Shown: positions 34,797 to 43,803, counted from the stretch's first letter. The stretch is DNA of 47,177 bases from Deltaproteobacteria bacterium (GCA_023488945.1 JAMDBZ010000084.1:1-47177); one strand, 5' to 3'. Translations and numbers: made by a program. The notes: a model not told the origin generated them from the sequence alone.

Positions 34797-35999
34797 ATGC
34801 CCGCAGCGCCGGAAATCCGCGAGGCCGTCCGCCAGGGATCCTGGATCCGCAGGATGTTCGAGGAAGGCGCCCGCTTGAAAGCGGAACGGGGGGATGAGAA
34901 CGTCTGCGACTTCACGCTCGGGAACCCTTACGGCGACCCCCCGGCCTTCCTGACGAGCGAGATCGCGCGGTTGTCCGCCAACCCCCCTCCGGACCTCCAC
35001 AAGTATATGCCGAATGCCGGTTTTGCGGACGTCCGATCGCAGGTCGCGCGGTCCCTCGCCCGGTTGACCGGTCTTCCCTTCACGCCCGATCACGTCGTCA
35101 TGACGGTCGGCGCCGCCGGGGCGCTCAACGTCGCGCTCCGCGCGATCCTCTCCCCCGGCGACGAGGTCGTCGTGATCGCGCCGTACTTCGTCGAATACCT
35201 CTTCTACATCCGGAACGCGGGCGGCGTCCCGGTGGTGGCGCAGTCGAGCGACGATTTCCGGCTCGACGTCGGGGCGATCCGGGGAGTCCTCTCGGACCGC
35301 ACGAAGGCGCTCCTCCTCAACTCCCCCAACAATCCCACGGGGTCCGTCTACGGGGGTGAAGAGCTGCGCGCCCTCGCAGCGGCCCTCGCGGACCACGAGC
35401 GCCGGACGGGAACCCCCGTCACCGTCCTCTCCGACGAGCCGTACCGGAAGATCGTGTACCCCGGAACGACGTTCGAGCCGCCCGCCGCGTACCTGCCGAA
35501 CACGCTGGTGGCATACTCCCACTCCAAGGACCTCAATATCCCGGGAGAGAGGATCGGGTACCTCGCCGTCAGCCCCCGGGCGGCGGACGCCGGGGAGCTG
35601 TCCGAGGCGTGCGTCTTCTGCAACCGGGTTCTCGGCTTCGTCAACGCCCCTTCTCTCATGCAGCGCGCGGTCGCCCCGTGCCAGGAACTCCCCGCGGAGA
35701 TGTCCGTGTACCGGCGGAACCGGGAGGCGCTCCTGGCCGTCCTCCGGGAGTCCGGGATCGAAGCCGTCCCCCCGGGGGGCGCGTTCTACCTGTTCCCCCG
35801 CTCGCCGATCGCGGACGATATGGCGTTCACCGCCGCGGCCCGCGACGAGGGGCTTCTCCTCGTCCCCGGTTCCGGTTTCGGCCGGGCCGGTCACTTCCGG
35901 ATCGCCTACTGCGTCCCGCCGGAGACGGTGGCGCGGTCGCTTCCCGCCTGGAGGCGGCTGGGCGAAAAATACGCCGGTGCGCGTGAGACGCGCCGGTGA
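34797..35999 (+). CDS. PLP-dependent class I/II aminotransferase (aspartate aminotransferase-like)
   Basis: A 400-residue fold-type I aminotransferase. Motifs include CDFTLGNPYGDPPAF at the N-terminus, VGAAGALNVALRAILSPGDE (PLP phosphate loop), NSPNNPTGSVY with the conserved Asn, VLSDEPYRKIVY with the Asp that contacts the pyridine nitrogen, and the Schiff-base Lys in YSHSKDLNIPGERIGY. GGAFYLFPR and a C-terminal Arg in HFRIAYC complete the site. AAGGAGACACC gives a good ribosome site. The amino donor cannot be named from sequence. It overlaps hisC as GTGA, so one transcript makes two aminotransferases. Confidence 0.9.
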   Translation: MPAAPEIREAVRQGSWIRRMFEEGARLKAERGDENVCDFTLGNPYGDPPAFLTSEIARLSANPPPDLHKYMPNAGFADVRSQVARSLARLTGLPFTPDHVVMTVGAAGALNVALRAILSPGDEVVVIAPYFVEYLFYIRNAGGVPVVAQSSDDFRLDVGAIRGVLSDRTKALLLNSPNNPTGSVYGGEELRALAAALADHERRTGTPVTVLSDEPYRKIVYPGTTFEPPAAYLPNTLVAYSHSKDLNIPGERIGYLAVSPRAADAGELSEACVFCNRVLGFVNAPSLMQRAVAPCQELPAEMSVYRRNREALLAVLRESGIEAVPPGGAFYLFPRSPIADDMAFTAAARDEGLLLVPGSGFGRAGHFRIAYCVPPETVARSLPAWRRLGEKYAGARETRR

Positions 36000-37048
36000 T
36001 CGTCCCGTTCCGGCCGAACATCGCCCGGATGCGCGGGTACGCACCCGGGGAACAGCCCCGGGAGGGCGGTTTCATCAAGCTGAACACGAACGAGAACCCG
36101 TATCCGCCCTCGCCGTCCGTTCGGCGGGCGATCCTGGCGGAGGCGGGCGAGACGCTCCGCCTCTACCCCGACCCCGACTCGACGCGCCTGCGGACGCAGG
36201 CCGCGGCCACGTACGGGTTCGCCCCGGACGGCGTGATCGCGGGGAACGGCTCGGACGACCTCCTCGCCATGCTCGCCCGCGCCTTCATCGGGGAGGGCGG
36301 CGCGCTGTGCTGCCCGACGCCGACCTACACGCTCTACGACACGCTCGTCCGGATCCAGGGCGGCCGCGTCATCCGCATCCCGTACCCCGACGACTACTCG
36401 CTCCCCGCGGCGCTCTTTCGGTCGTGCGCTCCCGTCACGATCGTGGCGAACCCGAACTCCCCCTCGGGCACGGTCGTTCCGCTCGCGACGCTCGAAGACC
36501 TCGCCGGCCGGGTGAAGGGACTCCTCGTGATCGACGAGGCGTATGCCGACTTCGCCGGCGAAACCGCGCTGTCTCTTGCCCGGGAGCGGGAGAACGTCAT
36601 CGTCCTCCGGACGCTGTCGAAATCGTTCTCCCTCGCCGGGATGCGCGTCGGCCTCGGCTTCGCCCACCCCCGGATCATCGCGGGGCTCAACAAGGTCAAG
36701 GACTCGTACAACCTCGGCCGGCTCGCGATCGCCGCCGGCGCCGCCGCGCTGGCGGACATCGCCTGGATGGAGCGGAACGTCGCCCGGATCCGGAAGACCC
36801 GCGCCGCGCTGGCGGCCGCCCTCCCCTCGGTGGGGCTTGAGCCTTTCCCGTCGGAGGCGAACTTCATCCTCGCCCGGCGGGCGGACCGGAAGAGCGCCCG
36901 GCCGGTCTACGAGGAGCTGAAGCGGCGGAAGATCCTCGTCAGGCACTTCGACTCCCCCCGCCTCGCGGACTGCCTCCGGATCACGGTGGGGACGGACGAA
37001 GAGGTCGCCGCCCTCCTCGCGGCACTCCGGGAGATCCGGGCACGATAA
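35996..37048 (+). CDS. hisC: Histidinol-phosphate aminotransferase
   Basis: A 350-residue PLP enzyme converting imidazole-acetol phosphate and glutamate to histidinol phosphate. The HisC pattern is clear: IKLNTNENPYPPSPSV near the N-terminus, AGNGSDDLLAMLARAFIGEG, VANPNSPSGTVVP, VIDEAYADFAG, the PLP Lys in RTLSKSFSLAGMRVGLGFA, and SEANFILAR with a C-terminal LRITVGT. GTG 35996 overlaps the previous stop. No other his gene lies nearby. HisC enzymes of this type often also accept aromatic 2-oxoacids, compatible with aroF in the window, but they are 30 kb apart. Confidence 0.93.
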   Translation: MIVPFRPNIARMRGYAPGEQPREGGFIKLNTNENPYPPSPSVRRAILAEAGETLRLYPDPDSTRLRTQAAATYGFAPDGVIAGNGSDDLLAMLARAFIGEGGALCCPTPTYTLYDTLVRIQGGRVIRIPYPDDYSLPAALFRSCAPVTIVANPNSPSGTVVPLATLEDLAGRVKGLLVIDEAYADFAGETALSLARERENVIVLRTLSKSFSLAGMRVGLGFAHPRIIAGLNKVKDSYNLGRLAIAAGAAALADIAWMERNVARIRKTRAALAAALPSVGLEPFPSEANFILARRADRKSARPVYEELKRRKILVRHFDSPRLADCLRITVGTDEEVAALLAALREIRAR

Positions 37049-37100
37049 AACCCCGGGCGGGCGGGAGGGCGCAACACGCCCGGTCCGCCCCGGACCCCGC

Positions 37101-38045
37101 TCAGAGGGTCACGCGGAAGTTGCCGCCGTCGTGGTTTCGCCACTCCGTGAAGGGCCTCCCCCCGGCGTCCCGCCGCAGAAGCTGGAAGCAATATTCCACC
37201 GTGCTTCCCGCGGGGCCGTACACGTAGGCCTCGAACGTCCTGGGGAGCGGCACCCGCGTGAGGACCGCGCTCCGGGCCGAAATCCACGCCGCCCGGTCCT
37301 CCGCGAAGAAATAGCCCGACGCCCGGCACAGGTCCGTGGGGAAGTTCCTGAGTTCCATGACCGAGAGATTCGGCGCCGCCCAGGACGGGTCGGCCCACAG
37401 GAGGCGGGCGCACAGGACGTCCCCGCACTCGTCCCGGCACGTGATCCGGGCGGAGTTGATCTTGTCGGAGGCGAGGTCGCCGGCTTCGCCGGCCAGATGG
37501 TGGAGGAAATACGGCATCGGCCGGTTCTTGAGGACCGCGAGCGCCTCGGGGACTTCCACGATCGACGTCCTCCCGTCCGCGAGGGGAACGGCGGCCCGGC
37601 ACAATTCCGGGGTCGGTTTCTTCCGCATCGCGCCGAACCCGTAACGCGCCGCCCCCGACCGCCGCACGCCGCCCCGCAGGGGCAGGACGAGCCGGAAAAA
37701 CCCCAGGCCCGCCGCGGGCGGAAGATTCCCTCCCCCCGTCTCGGGAAGCCGGGAGAGGTCCTCGCCGGCCTCCGCGCCGGGCAGCGCGATCTCGTAAACG
37801 GGGGAGAACCATTCCGCGCCGCTCCGGACGACGGAGAAGAAATACCGAACCGAGATGATCCCGCCGGAGGGGGGCTCGGGCAGGGAGAGAATGACCTCGC
37901 GCCTCCCGTCATGGCCGGGCGGGACCACCACGGTCGAGCGGGACAGGACGGTTCCGGGGGAGCCGGTCGGCGAGGCGGTGTAATGCAGCAGGACGATCTC
38001 GGGGCGGTCGGGGCCGTCGATGAAGACGCGCCGCAGGAACAGCAT
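37101..38045 (-). CDS. Hypothetical protein, beta-rich
   Basis: A 314-residue protein starting MLFLRRVFIDGPDRPEIVLL; GGAGG precedes ATG 38045, and the sequence before that is unlikely to be coding. It is beta-rich, with no signal peptide. The first 95 residues (STVVVPPGHDGRREVILSLP, SVRYFFSVVRSGAEWFSPVY) look like an immunoglobulin-like or carbohydrate-binding module. The rest repeats a similar pattern (TFEAYVYGPAGSTVEYCFQL). Three cysteines cluster in RDECGDVLCARLL. I do not recognise the family. It is last in a minus-strand group with a zincin and a secreted protein, 110 bases after the zincin, with a possible promoter (CATAAT/TAATAT at about 38107-38114) in that gap. Confidence 0.7.
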   Translation of the reverse strand: MLFLRRVFIDGPDRPEIVLLHYTASPTGSPGTVLSRSTVVVPPGHDGRREVILSLPEPPSGGIISVRYFFSVVRSGAEWFSPVYEIALPGAEAGEDLSRLPETGGGNLPPAAGLGFFRLVLPLRGGVRRSGAARYGFGAMRKKPTPELCRAAVPLADGRTSIVEVPEALAVLKNRPMPYFLHHLAGEAGDLASDKINSARITCRDECGDVLCARLLWADPSWAAPNLSVMELRNFPTDLCRASGYFFAEDRAAWISARSAVLTRVPLPRTFEAYVYGPAGSTVEYCFQLLRRDAGGRPFTEWRNHDGGNFRVTL

Positions 38046-38155
38046 GGCCAGCCCTCCATTCCGCAAGCACGGTGGCGAATTGCGCTCGCGACATCGATAG
38101 TTGTTGATATTATGGGTCCATTCGCCTCCCCCGGCGCAACAGAAAAATCGCATCC

Positions 38156-38524
38156 TCACTCGAAGCCCAGGCGGGAAAGCTCTTCCTCGTCCATCCCGAA
38201 ATAATGCCCGATCTCATGGAGGAGGGTGATCCGGATCTGGCGCCGGAGCTCCGCCGGATGGGGGAAGTCCTCCGTAAGGGACCCCCGGTAGATCGAGATC
38301 TTGTCGGGAAGATTCCCGGAGAGCGAGACGGACCGGTCCGGCAGGGGGATGCCGTGATAGTACCCGTAGAGCGTCTCGTCGGGCGGGATGCCGAGGTCGT
38401 CGAGGAGCCAGTCGGGCGGCCGGTCCTCCACGACGACGGCGACGTTGTCGAGGGCTTTGCGGAACACCGGAGGGAGATCGTCCAGCGCCTGCCGGAGGAT
38501 TTTCCGGAAATCGGCGCGCCGCAC
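38156..38524 (-). CDS. Small metallopeptidase (zincin, PF06262-like)
   Basis: A 122-residue protein of the compact minimal-zincin family. The zinc site is LLHEIGHYFGMDEEEL near the C-terminus (HExxHxxGxxD). Upstream, IPPDETLYGYYHGIPLP and the DKISIYRGSL strand are characteristic. The N-terminus (FRKILRQALDDLPPVFRKAL) is the usual helix. Members are short, and their substrates are largely unknown. It lacks a signal peptide. It begins 9 bases after the secreted protein gene, so both are cotranscribed. Confidence 0.88.
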   Translation of the reverse strand: MRRADFRKILRQALDDLPPVFRKALDNVAVVVEDRPPDWLLDDLGIPPDETLYGYYHGIPLPDRSVSLSGNLPDKISIYRGSLTEDFPHPAELRRQIRITLLHEIGHYFGMDEEELSRLGFE

Positions 38525-38533
38525 GGGAAGGCC

Positions 38534-39694
38534 CTAATGCCGCCGGACGACCATCCCCGGTCGCAGGCGGGCAGCCTGATCCGCCGGCAGATCGGCCGTC
38601 AGCGTAAACCCTTCGTCGGGCCTGGGGTCGGCCGGCACGACGGGGATCTCCTCCCCCGTCTTCTCGTCCACCGTCACGTAAAGCGTCTCACCTGTTTTCA
38701 TGAAGGGGGGTACGAAGGTGACAGCCGCCTTGCGCCCCGTGACCGCGACGACCCGGCCCTCGTTGACGAACGTGTCGAGGACCGGCCGATCCTTGATGAA
38801 CGGGTCGCCGTACATCCTCAGCCGGATCAGTTTTTTCACGTATTCGCCGAACCCCTGGCGGCCCAGGTACACGGCGGCGTCGATCGACTCGGCCGAGAGG
38901 ACGACGGTGGGGACGAAGTCGGCCAGTTCCCGCCCGCCCGGCTCACCGATCGGCGCGATCCGCCGGACCGTGCTCGGGGCGTCGTAGACCAGGTCGACCA
39001 GTTCCTCATCCACCCCGAGTTCCTGGTCGAGGAGCCGGTAGACCTCCCAGTACATCACTTCCCGCGCCTGGCGAACCGGCGACCGGGCGGATGCCGTGGA
39101 CGGTTTGCTGAAGGGGTTGAACCCCGACTGGATCACGATGGGGTAGTTGAACGGGTTGTGGTCCTCCCTCTGCCGGCTGAGCTCGCGGATCCGCCGGGCC
39201 AGGACCGCCCCGATCCGGTGGTACTTCTCGATCTTGTTGAGAACCAGGCGCGAGCTGACCTTGCTCCCGGGCTCGCTCTCGTCCAGCAAGGCATTCCCCA
39301 GTTCGCGCCGGAGGATGTTCAGGGACTTGTGGACCGCGTTGAGCCGCTCGTTCAGCGCCGGGACGGTGTCGGGGAGAACCCAGGTCACCGAGGGCGACCA
39401 GTCCTCCTCGTCCAGGGAAGCCAGGAAATCGGCCGGGAGCTCGTCCGTGTAACAGCTGTCCTCGTAAACCGCGGAAAGCGGCACGGTCCGGGCTTCGCGG
39501 GTCCTCCGGTTCGTCAGGACGACCTCTTTCCGGCCGGAAAGCTCGAACGCGGAGAGGGACAGGACGAGCTTTTCCGAAGCCTTCCGGAGGATCTTCCCGT
39601 CGATCCGGATGGAAAAATCGCCCCCCGCCACGGCCGATCCCGCCGCAAGGTGCAAGGCGGCGGCAAAGAGGAACACCCGTGCGCTCCGACGCAT
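38534..39694 (-). CDS. Secreted protein of unknown function
   Basis: A 386-residue exported protein with a signal peptide (MRRSARVFLFAAALHLAAGS followed by AVAGG). The mature part starts DFSIRIDGKILRKASEKLVL and mixes a beta N-domain, a helical middle (NERLNAVHKSLNILRRELGN, KYHRIGAVLARRIREL) and a C-terminal region with TVDEKTGEEIPVVPAD that could be a small beta-barrel. It has repeated Arg-rich helices and no recognised catalytic motif. ATG 39694 is chosen because it begins the signal peptide. It lies downstream of flgM on the same strand, 64 bases away, so read-through from flgM is possible. Family not recognised. Confidence 0.75.
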   Translation of the reverse strand: MRRSARVFLFAAALHLAAGSAVAGGDFSIRIDGKILRKASEKLVLSLSAFELSGRKEVVLTNRRTREARTVPLSAVYEDSCYTDELPADFLASLDEEDWSPSVTWVLPDTVPALNERLNAVHKSLNILRRELGNALLDESEPGSKVSSRLVLNKIEKYHRIGAVLARRIRELSRQREDHNPFNYPIVIQSGFNPFSKPSTASARSPVRQAREVMYWEVYRLLDQELGVDEELVDLVYDAPSTVRRIAPIGEPGGRELADFVPTVVLSAESIDAAVYLGRQGFGEYVKKLIRLRMYGDPFIKDRPVLDTFVNEGRVVAVTGRKAAVTFVPPFMKTGETLYVTVDEKTGEEIPVVPADPRPDEGFTLTADLPADQAARLRPGMVVRRH

Positions 39695-39758
39695 GTGAAA
39701 AGCCACCCGTCGTGTGGAATTGTTCGGATTGTAACCCAAACGCAGAGGGGCGATCCGG

Positions 39759-39947
39759 CTATTTTTGACGTTTCCGGATCCGGGCGACGGCGTCCCTGAC
39801 GATCTTGTCCGCAACCTTCCTTGAGGGCACGGCATAGCTGCCGTCCTCGCACCGTTCCCGGATCCGGTCGAGCCGGGCCGTTTCCGGGCCATTCTTCGGG
39901 GGCGCTCCCTTCGCCGGGGCGGAGCCGGTCTCGTCCGATGGTCTCAT
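39759..39947 (-). CDS. flgM: Anti-sigma-28 factor FlgM
   Basis: A 62-residue protein whose C-terminal half (RLDRIRERCEDGSYAVPSRK followed by VADKIVRDAVARIRKRQK) matches the sigma-binding helices of FlgM; the N-terminal half is disordered, rich in Pro/Ala/Gly, as in all FlgM proteins. FlgM holds FliA inactive until exported through the flagellar hook. It is the right length (62-100 in the family). A sigma-28 promoter lies directly upstream, giving autoregulation and independent support. ATG 39947 has GAGG upstream; ATG 39968 is in frame but would sit at the predicted transcription start. Confidence 0.82.
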   Translation of the reverse strand: MRPSDETGSAPAKGAPPKNGPETARLDRIRERCEDGSYAVPSRKVADKIVRDAVARIRKRQK

Positions 39948-39977
39948 GGGGCCTCGCGCTGCGTTCATCCGGTATTT

Positions 39978-40005
39978 TTATCGGCGGGCAGCGGGAAAAA
40001 GTTTA
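39978..40005 (-). promoter_or_regulatory. Sigma-28 (FliA) promoter of flgM
   Basis: On the minus strand TAAA (40005-40002) is followed by GCCGATAA (39985-39978), a perfect -10 element, with a 16-base spacer; the consensus is TAAA-N15-GCCGATAA. Transcription would start near 39971, leaving a leader of about 24 bases for ATG 39947. It is within the 113-base gap between flgM and the divergent activator gene. Confidence 0.82.
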
Positions 40006-40060
40006 CGATCGGACGAAGGAACCTCTATCTCCGGAATCGGGCCGGCGATATCATGGCCCC

Positions 40061-41449
40061 ATGAAGAAATCGCTCCTGATCGCCGACGATGAGGAGCTGA
40101 CGCTCTCGCTCCTGCAGAAGGTCTTCTCGGATTCCGATCTCCAGCTCCACCTCGCCCGGTCCGGGAACGAGGCGACCGCCCTCCTCGACCAGAACGAGAT
40201 CGACGTCGTCCTGACCGACCTCATGATGCCGGGCGTCGACGGACTGGCCGTCCTCGAACACGCCAAGAAGGTCCTCCCCGATTGCGAGGTCATCCTGATG
40301 ACCGGGTACGGCACCGTGGAGAGCGCGGTCCAGGCGATGAAGCTCGGCGCCTTCCACTACATCACGAAGCCGTTCAAGGTGGTGGAGGTGTCGAACCTCG
40401 TCCAGAGGGCCCTCGAGCTGGCGAGCATCAAGAAGGAGAACATCCACCTCAAAGCGCAGGCGATCGGGCGCCACAAGTTCGAGAACATCATCGGGGTCAG
40501 CGGGCCGATCCGGCAGGTCCTGTCGCTCGTCGAGAAGGTCGCCGACACCGACTCGACCATCCTGATCCAGGGCGAGAGCGGAACGGGGAAGGAGCTCATC
40601 GCCCGGGCCATCCATTACAACAGCAAGCGGGCCGACAAGATGCTCGTTGCGGTCAATTGCTCCGCCATCCCGGCGACCCTTCTCGAGAGCGAGCTGTTCG
40701 GGCACGTCAAGGGGGCGTTCACGGGCGCCCACGCGAGCCGGCCCGGCCGGTTCGAGATGGCCCACCGGGGGACGATCTTCCTCGACGAGATCGCCGAGAT
40801 GAGCGCCCCTCTTCAGGCGAAGATGCTGCGCGTCCTGCAGGAGCAGTCGTTCTTTCCCGTCGGAGGCACGAAGACCGTCAAGGTCGACGTCCGGGTCATC
40901 GCGGCGACCAACCGGGACCTCGAGCAGGAGATCGCCGCGAGCCGGTTCCGGCAGGACCTCTACTTCCGGCTCAACGTCATCCCCATCCGGGTTCCCCCCC
41001 TGCGCGAACGGACGGAGGACATCCCCATCCTGGCCGAGTATTTCCTCCGGAGATGGAACCGGGACAAAGGGTACGGGATCCAGGGGTTCCGCCCGGACGC
41101 GCTCGAGGCGCTCGCCTGCTACCCGTGGCCCGGGAACATCCGGGAACTGGCGAACCTCGTCGAGCGCCTCGCCATCCTCAAACGGGAGGGATGGGTCGAG
41201 ACCGCCGACCTGTCGGCCGCGATCCACGGGGAATTCCCGGGAAGGATCGCAGCCGGTATCGACTTCCCGGCCAACGGCATCGATTTCCGGAAGGCAACGG
41301 GAGATTTCGAGAACCGCCTCATCGAGCACGCCCTCTCGCGGGCGAGAGGGAACAAGAACAAGGCGGCCGCTCTCCTCGGGCTCAAACGGACGACTTTTCT
41401 GGAAATGTTGAAGCGGAAAGGGGAGTTCCGTAAAATGTCGGGTGCTTGA
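40061..41449 (+). CDS. NtrC-class sigma-54 response regulator (FlrC/FleR-like candidate)
   Basis: A 462-residue activator. Residues 1-120 are a receiver ([18 protein letters not shown]) with the phosphorylated Asp53 in [13 protein letters not shown] and Lys in YITKPFK. Residues 145-375 are the AAA+ domain: [15 protein letters not shown] (Walker A), GAFTGAH (sigma-54 contact loop), IFLDEIAEM (Walker B), and [20 protein letters not shown]. The C-terminus has a Fis-type HTH ([20 protein letters not shown]). All key residues are intact. It stands between flgM and fliA, so control of flagellar genes is a reasonable inference; a general stress or nitrogen role is the alternative. No cognate kinase is adjacent. 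Confidence 0.92.
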   Translation: MKKSLLIADDEELTLSLLQKVFSDSDLQLHLARSGNEATALLDQNEIDVVLTDLMMPGVDGLAVLEHAKKVLPDCEVILMTGYGTVESAVQAMKLGAFHYITKPFKVVEVSNLVQRALELASIKKENIHLKAQAIGRHKFENIIGVSGPIRQVLSLVEKVADTDSTILIQGESGTGKELIARAIHYNSKRADKMLVAVNCSAIPATLLESELFGHVKGAFTGAHASRPGRFEMAHRGTIFLDEIAEMSAPLQAKMLRVLQEQSFFPVGGTKTVKVDVRVIAATNRDLEQEIAASRFRQDLYFRLNVIPIRVPPLRERTEDIPILAEYFLRRWNRDKGYGIQGFRPDALEALACYPWPGNIRELANLVERLAILKREGWVETADLSAAIHGEFPGRIAAGIDFPANGIDFRKATGDFENRLIEHALSRARGNKNKAAALLGLKRTTFLEMLKRKGEFRKMSGA

Positions 41450-41545
41450 CAATCTGCCAAAATCTTGACGGCCACGCCGTTCCCAACTTTCCCCTCGGAA
41501 AACATAATCCTTTTAAAATCAGCCAGTTGCTTCACTGAGAGCTTC

Positions 41546-41561
41546 GGGCATGCCTTTTGCC
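41546..41561 (+). promoter_or_regulatory. Possible sigma-54 promoter of fliA
   Basis: GGGCATGCCTTTTGCC shows GG (41547-41548) and GC (41559-41560) exactly 10 bases apart, and TTGC is complete; three consensus positions differ. It would start transcription near 41572, 42 bases before fliA. The upstream gene is a sigma-54 activator. The same 164-base gap has an AT-richer stretch around 41500-41520 that could be an enhancer or UP region. Confidence 0.4.
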
Positions 41562-41613
41562 ATCCCCTTTCACAAACGTTCATCGGCTTTGACCCGAAAC
41601 GGGAGGAGACGAT

Positions 41614-42378
41614 ATGGCTCCGAGAGCAGCGGCTTCGGTTTGCGCTCACCACCCCGTCAACCCCCCGCCGCTCATGGACAAATCCATGCTGGTCGACGAG
41701 TTCATCCCGACGATCCGCTATCATGCATCGGTTCTCAAGCACCGTCTCCCCCCGCACATCGAGATGGACGACCTCGTCAGCTCGGGCGTGGTCGGGTTGC
41801 TGGACGCGGCCGATCGGTTCGACGCATCGCGGGGGATCAAGTTCAAGACTTACGCCGAGTTCCGCATCCGCGGGACGATGCTCGACTACCTGCGCGAAAT
41901 GGATTATTTCCCGCGCTCGGCGCGCCAGCATGCGAACCGCCTCCAGGCGGCGTACGCCCGCGTGGAAGCCCGGCTGGGCCGCCCGGCCGAAGACCAGGAG
42001 GCGGCCGACGAGCTCGGGATCCCGCTGGAGGAACTCCAGAGGCAGCTCTCCCGGTTCTCGGGGCTGACCGTCTTCTCGCTGGAGGAATCGCAGGATGCGG
42101 CCGATGGCGCGGCGACCGGCGTCGCCCAGATCCTGGCGGCGGCGGCCCGCGACGAGGCCCGGGAAGAGGAGTGGTTGCGCGACCTCAAGGACACCCTCGG
42201 CAAAGCCATCGACATGCTCCCCGCGCGGGAGAAGCAGCTGATCGCGCTCTACTACTCCGAGGACCTCACGATGAACGAGATCAGCACGATCTTCAAGGTG
42301 GGCGAGCCGCGGGTCTGCCAGCTCCACGCGCAGGCGGTCATGCGCCTTCGGGGAAAACTCAAGAACCGGTTCGGTTGA
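41614..42378 (+). CDS. fliA: RNA polymerase sigma factor for flagellar operon (sigma-28)
   Basis: A 254-residue sigma-70-family factor of the FliA group. Region 2 reads ASVLKHRLPPHIEMDDLVSS then GVVGLLDAADRFDASRGIKF and KTYAEFRIRGTMLDYLRE, the FliA signature (AEFRIRGAMLDELR). Region 3 begins DYFPRSARQHANRLQAAY. Region 4 (LPAREKQLIALYYSEDLTMN followed by EISTIFKVGEPRVCQLHAQA) recognises the -35 TAAA. GGGAGGAGAC lies before ATG 41614. The presence of FlgM and a matching sigma-28 promoter in the same locus confirms the assignment. It ends 22 bases from the convergent rmuC gene. Confidence 0.94.
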   Translation: MAPRAAASVCAHHPVNPPPLMDKSMLVDEFIPTIRYHASVLKHRLPPHIEMDDLVSSGVVGLLDAADRFDASRGIKFKTYAEFRIRGTMLDYLREMDYFPRSARQHANRLQAAYARVEARLGRPAEDQEAADELGIPLEELQRQLSRFSGLTVFSLEESQDAADGAATGVAQILAAAARDEAREEEWLRDLKDTLGKAIDMLPAREKQLIALYYSEDLTMNEISTIFKVGEPRVCQLHAQAVMRLRGKLKNRFG

Positions 42379-42399
42379 GGCGACCGCCCGGCCGGGCCG

Positions 42400-43497
42400 T
42401 CACTCTTCCGGAAGCTCCCCCTCCCCGCTCCGCAGGGCGCCGATCCGCGCCCGGAACCGCTCGACGTCCCGGATCGACTCCACGTACTTGGCCTGGGCGT
42501 TCTCGAGATGCCGCCCGAACAGGCGGAAGTTCTCCGCGAACCGCTCGAAGTCCTTCCCCAGCCGCTCGAGCAGCCCCTGGATCTCGCGGGTCTTCTGCTC
42601 GATCTTGAACCCCCGGAAGGCGAACGCCAGCGCCTGGAGGTAGGCGTAGAAGTTGTTGGGCGACGCGGGCACCACCTGGAGCCGGAGGAGTTGCTCGTGC
42701 AGGGCCCGGTTCCGCAGGAGCAGGTAGTAGACCGACTCGGCGGGGACGAACATGAAGGCGAAGTCGAGCGTCTTCGGGGGCCGGATGTACTTCGCGGCGA
42801 TCGCCTGCGCCTGCGCGAGGACGTCCCGCGCGAAGAGCTTCTCCGCCTCCCGCCGCAACGCCTCGTCTCCCTCTCCGGACAGGAGGGGCTGCGCGTTCGT
42901 CATCGGGAACTTGGCGTCGACGCAGACGAACTGGCTCCTGTCGGGGCGCACGAAGACCACCGCATCCGCCCGCTCGCCCCACTCGACACCGTACTGGAGC
43001 TCGAACAGCTCGGCGTGCTCGCCGAGCAGATCCTCGAGCATCCGCTGAAGCGTCAGCTCGCCGAAGGCGCCGCGCGCCTTCGGCTGGGTCAGCAGCACGT
43101 TGAGCTGGTTGATGTCGCGCGACAGGAGGACCATCTGCCCGGTGGCCGCGGACAGTTCCTTGAGGTGGCCCGCCACCTGGTCGAAGCCCTTCACGTTCCG
43201 GTCGGCGGTCTCCGCCAGTTCCCGGGCCATCTCTCCGCGAATCTCCAGAATCTTCTCCTCGATCCGCTTCGAAATGTCGTTCATCCCGCGGAGGATGTTC
43301 TCCGAGACCTCCTGGCGGATCCGGGCCGCGGAATCGGCCTGGGCGCGCGCAAGATCGGCGGAGCTCGACCGGAGGGCCTCCGAAAAACGGCTTTCGATCC
43401 GGTCGAAGCGGTCTTCCCCGGAGGGGGGGCGCCGAAGAAGGATGACGAGGAGAATGGCGACGGCCGCGGCCAGCGTCAGGAGCGGGACGTATTCCAT
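42400..43497 (-). CDS. rmuC: DNA recombination protein RmuC
   Basis: A 365-residue protein: an N-terminal membrane anchor (PLLTLAAAVAILLVILLRRP), a long coiled coil (residues 30-125), then the RmuC nuclease-like domain. Its marks are PKARGAFGELTLQRMLEDLL, VDAKFPMTNAQPLLSG, IAAKYIRPPKTLDFAFMFVP, ESVYYLLLRN and VVPASPNNFYAYLQALAFAF. RmuC limits inversions at short inverted repeats, with a restriction-endonuclease-like fold. Length and order match the family. It is monocistronic, divergent from the small membrane-protein gene 39 bases away. Confidence 0.94.
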   Translation of the reverse strand: MEYVPLLTLAAAVAILLVILLRRPPSGEDRFDRIESRFSEALRSSSADLARAQADSAARIRQEVSENILRGMNDISKRIEEKILEIRGEMARELAETADRNVKGFDQVAGHLKELSAATGQMVLLSRDINQLNVLLTQPKARGAFGELTLQRMLEDLLGEHAELFELQYGVEWGERADAVVFVRPDRSQFVCVDAKFPMTNAQPLLSGEGDEALRREAEKLFARDVLAQAQAIAAKYIRPPKTLDFAFMFVPAESVYYLLLRNRALHEQLLRLQVVPASPNNFYAYLQALAFAFRGFKIEQKTREIQGLLERLGKDFERFAENFRLFGRHLENAQAKYVESIRDVERFRARIGALRSGEGELPEE

Positions 43498-43536
43498 GGT
43501 ACGATCAATACCTCATTAATCCGCCGGAGGGAAGGG

Positions 43537-43803
43537 GTGGCCGTTCCCAAGAAGATCGCCGTCGCCTGCTTTTACGTGTGCTCGTCCGTCTTCACCGCGC
43601 TGTCGGTGTACGGGATGGCGCTCTATCTCGGGGAGGCGCCCGTCGGGGAATCGCTCGTCGCGACCGCGCTCTACGGCGCAAGCGTCTTCGGGTCCCTGGC
43701 AGGGATCTGCTATTTCGGCAACGAATGGGACGCCCGGAAGCGGGAGGGACAGAAAATCACCGCCCACGCCGGGAAAACGCCCCCAAAAAAACCGGGCGGT
43801 TGA
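43537..43803 (+). CDS. Small two-helix membrane protein (tandem paralog 1)
   Basis: An 88-residue protein, MAVPKKIAVACFYVCSSVFT onward, with two hydrophobic helices joined by a short acidic loop (YLGEAPVGES) and a charged tail after GICYFGNEWDARKREGQK. Start is GTG 43537 with GGAGGGAAGG upstream. The next gene encodes a clear relative: both share PK..V.CF..C.S, a YG at the end of helix 1, and GICYFG..WD after helix 2. Family not recognised; probably an inner-membrane protein. Confidence 0.7.
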   Translation: MAVPKKIAVACFYVCSSVFTALSVYGMALYLGEAPVGESLVATALYGASVFGSLAGICYFGNEWDARKREGQKITAHAGKTPPKKPGG

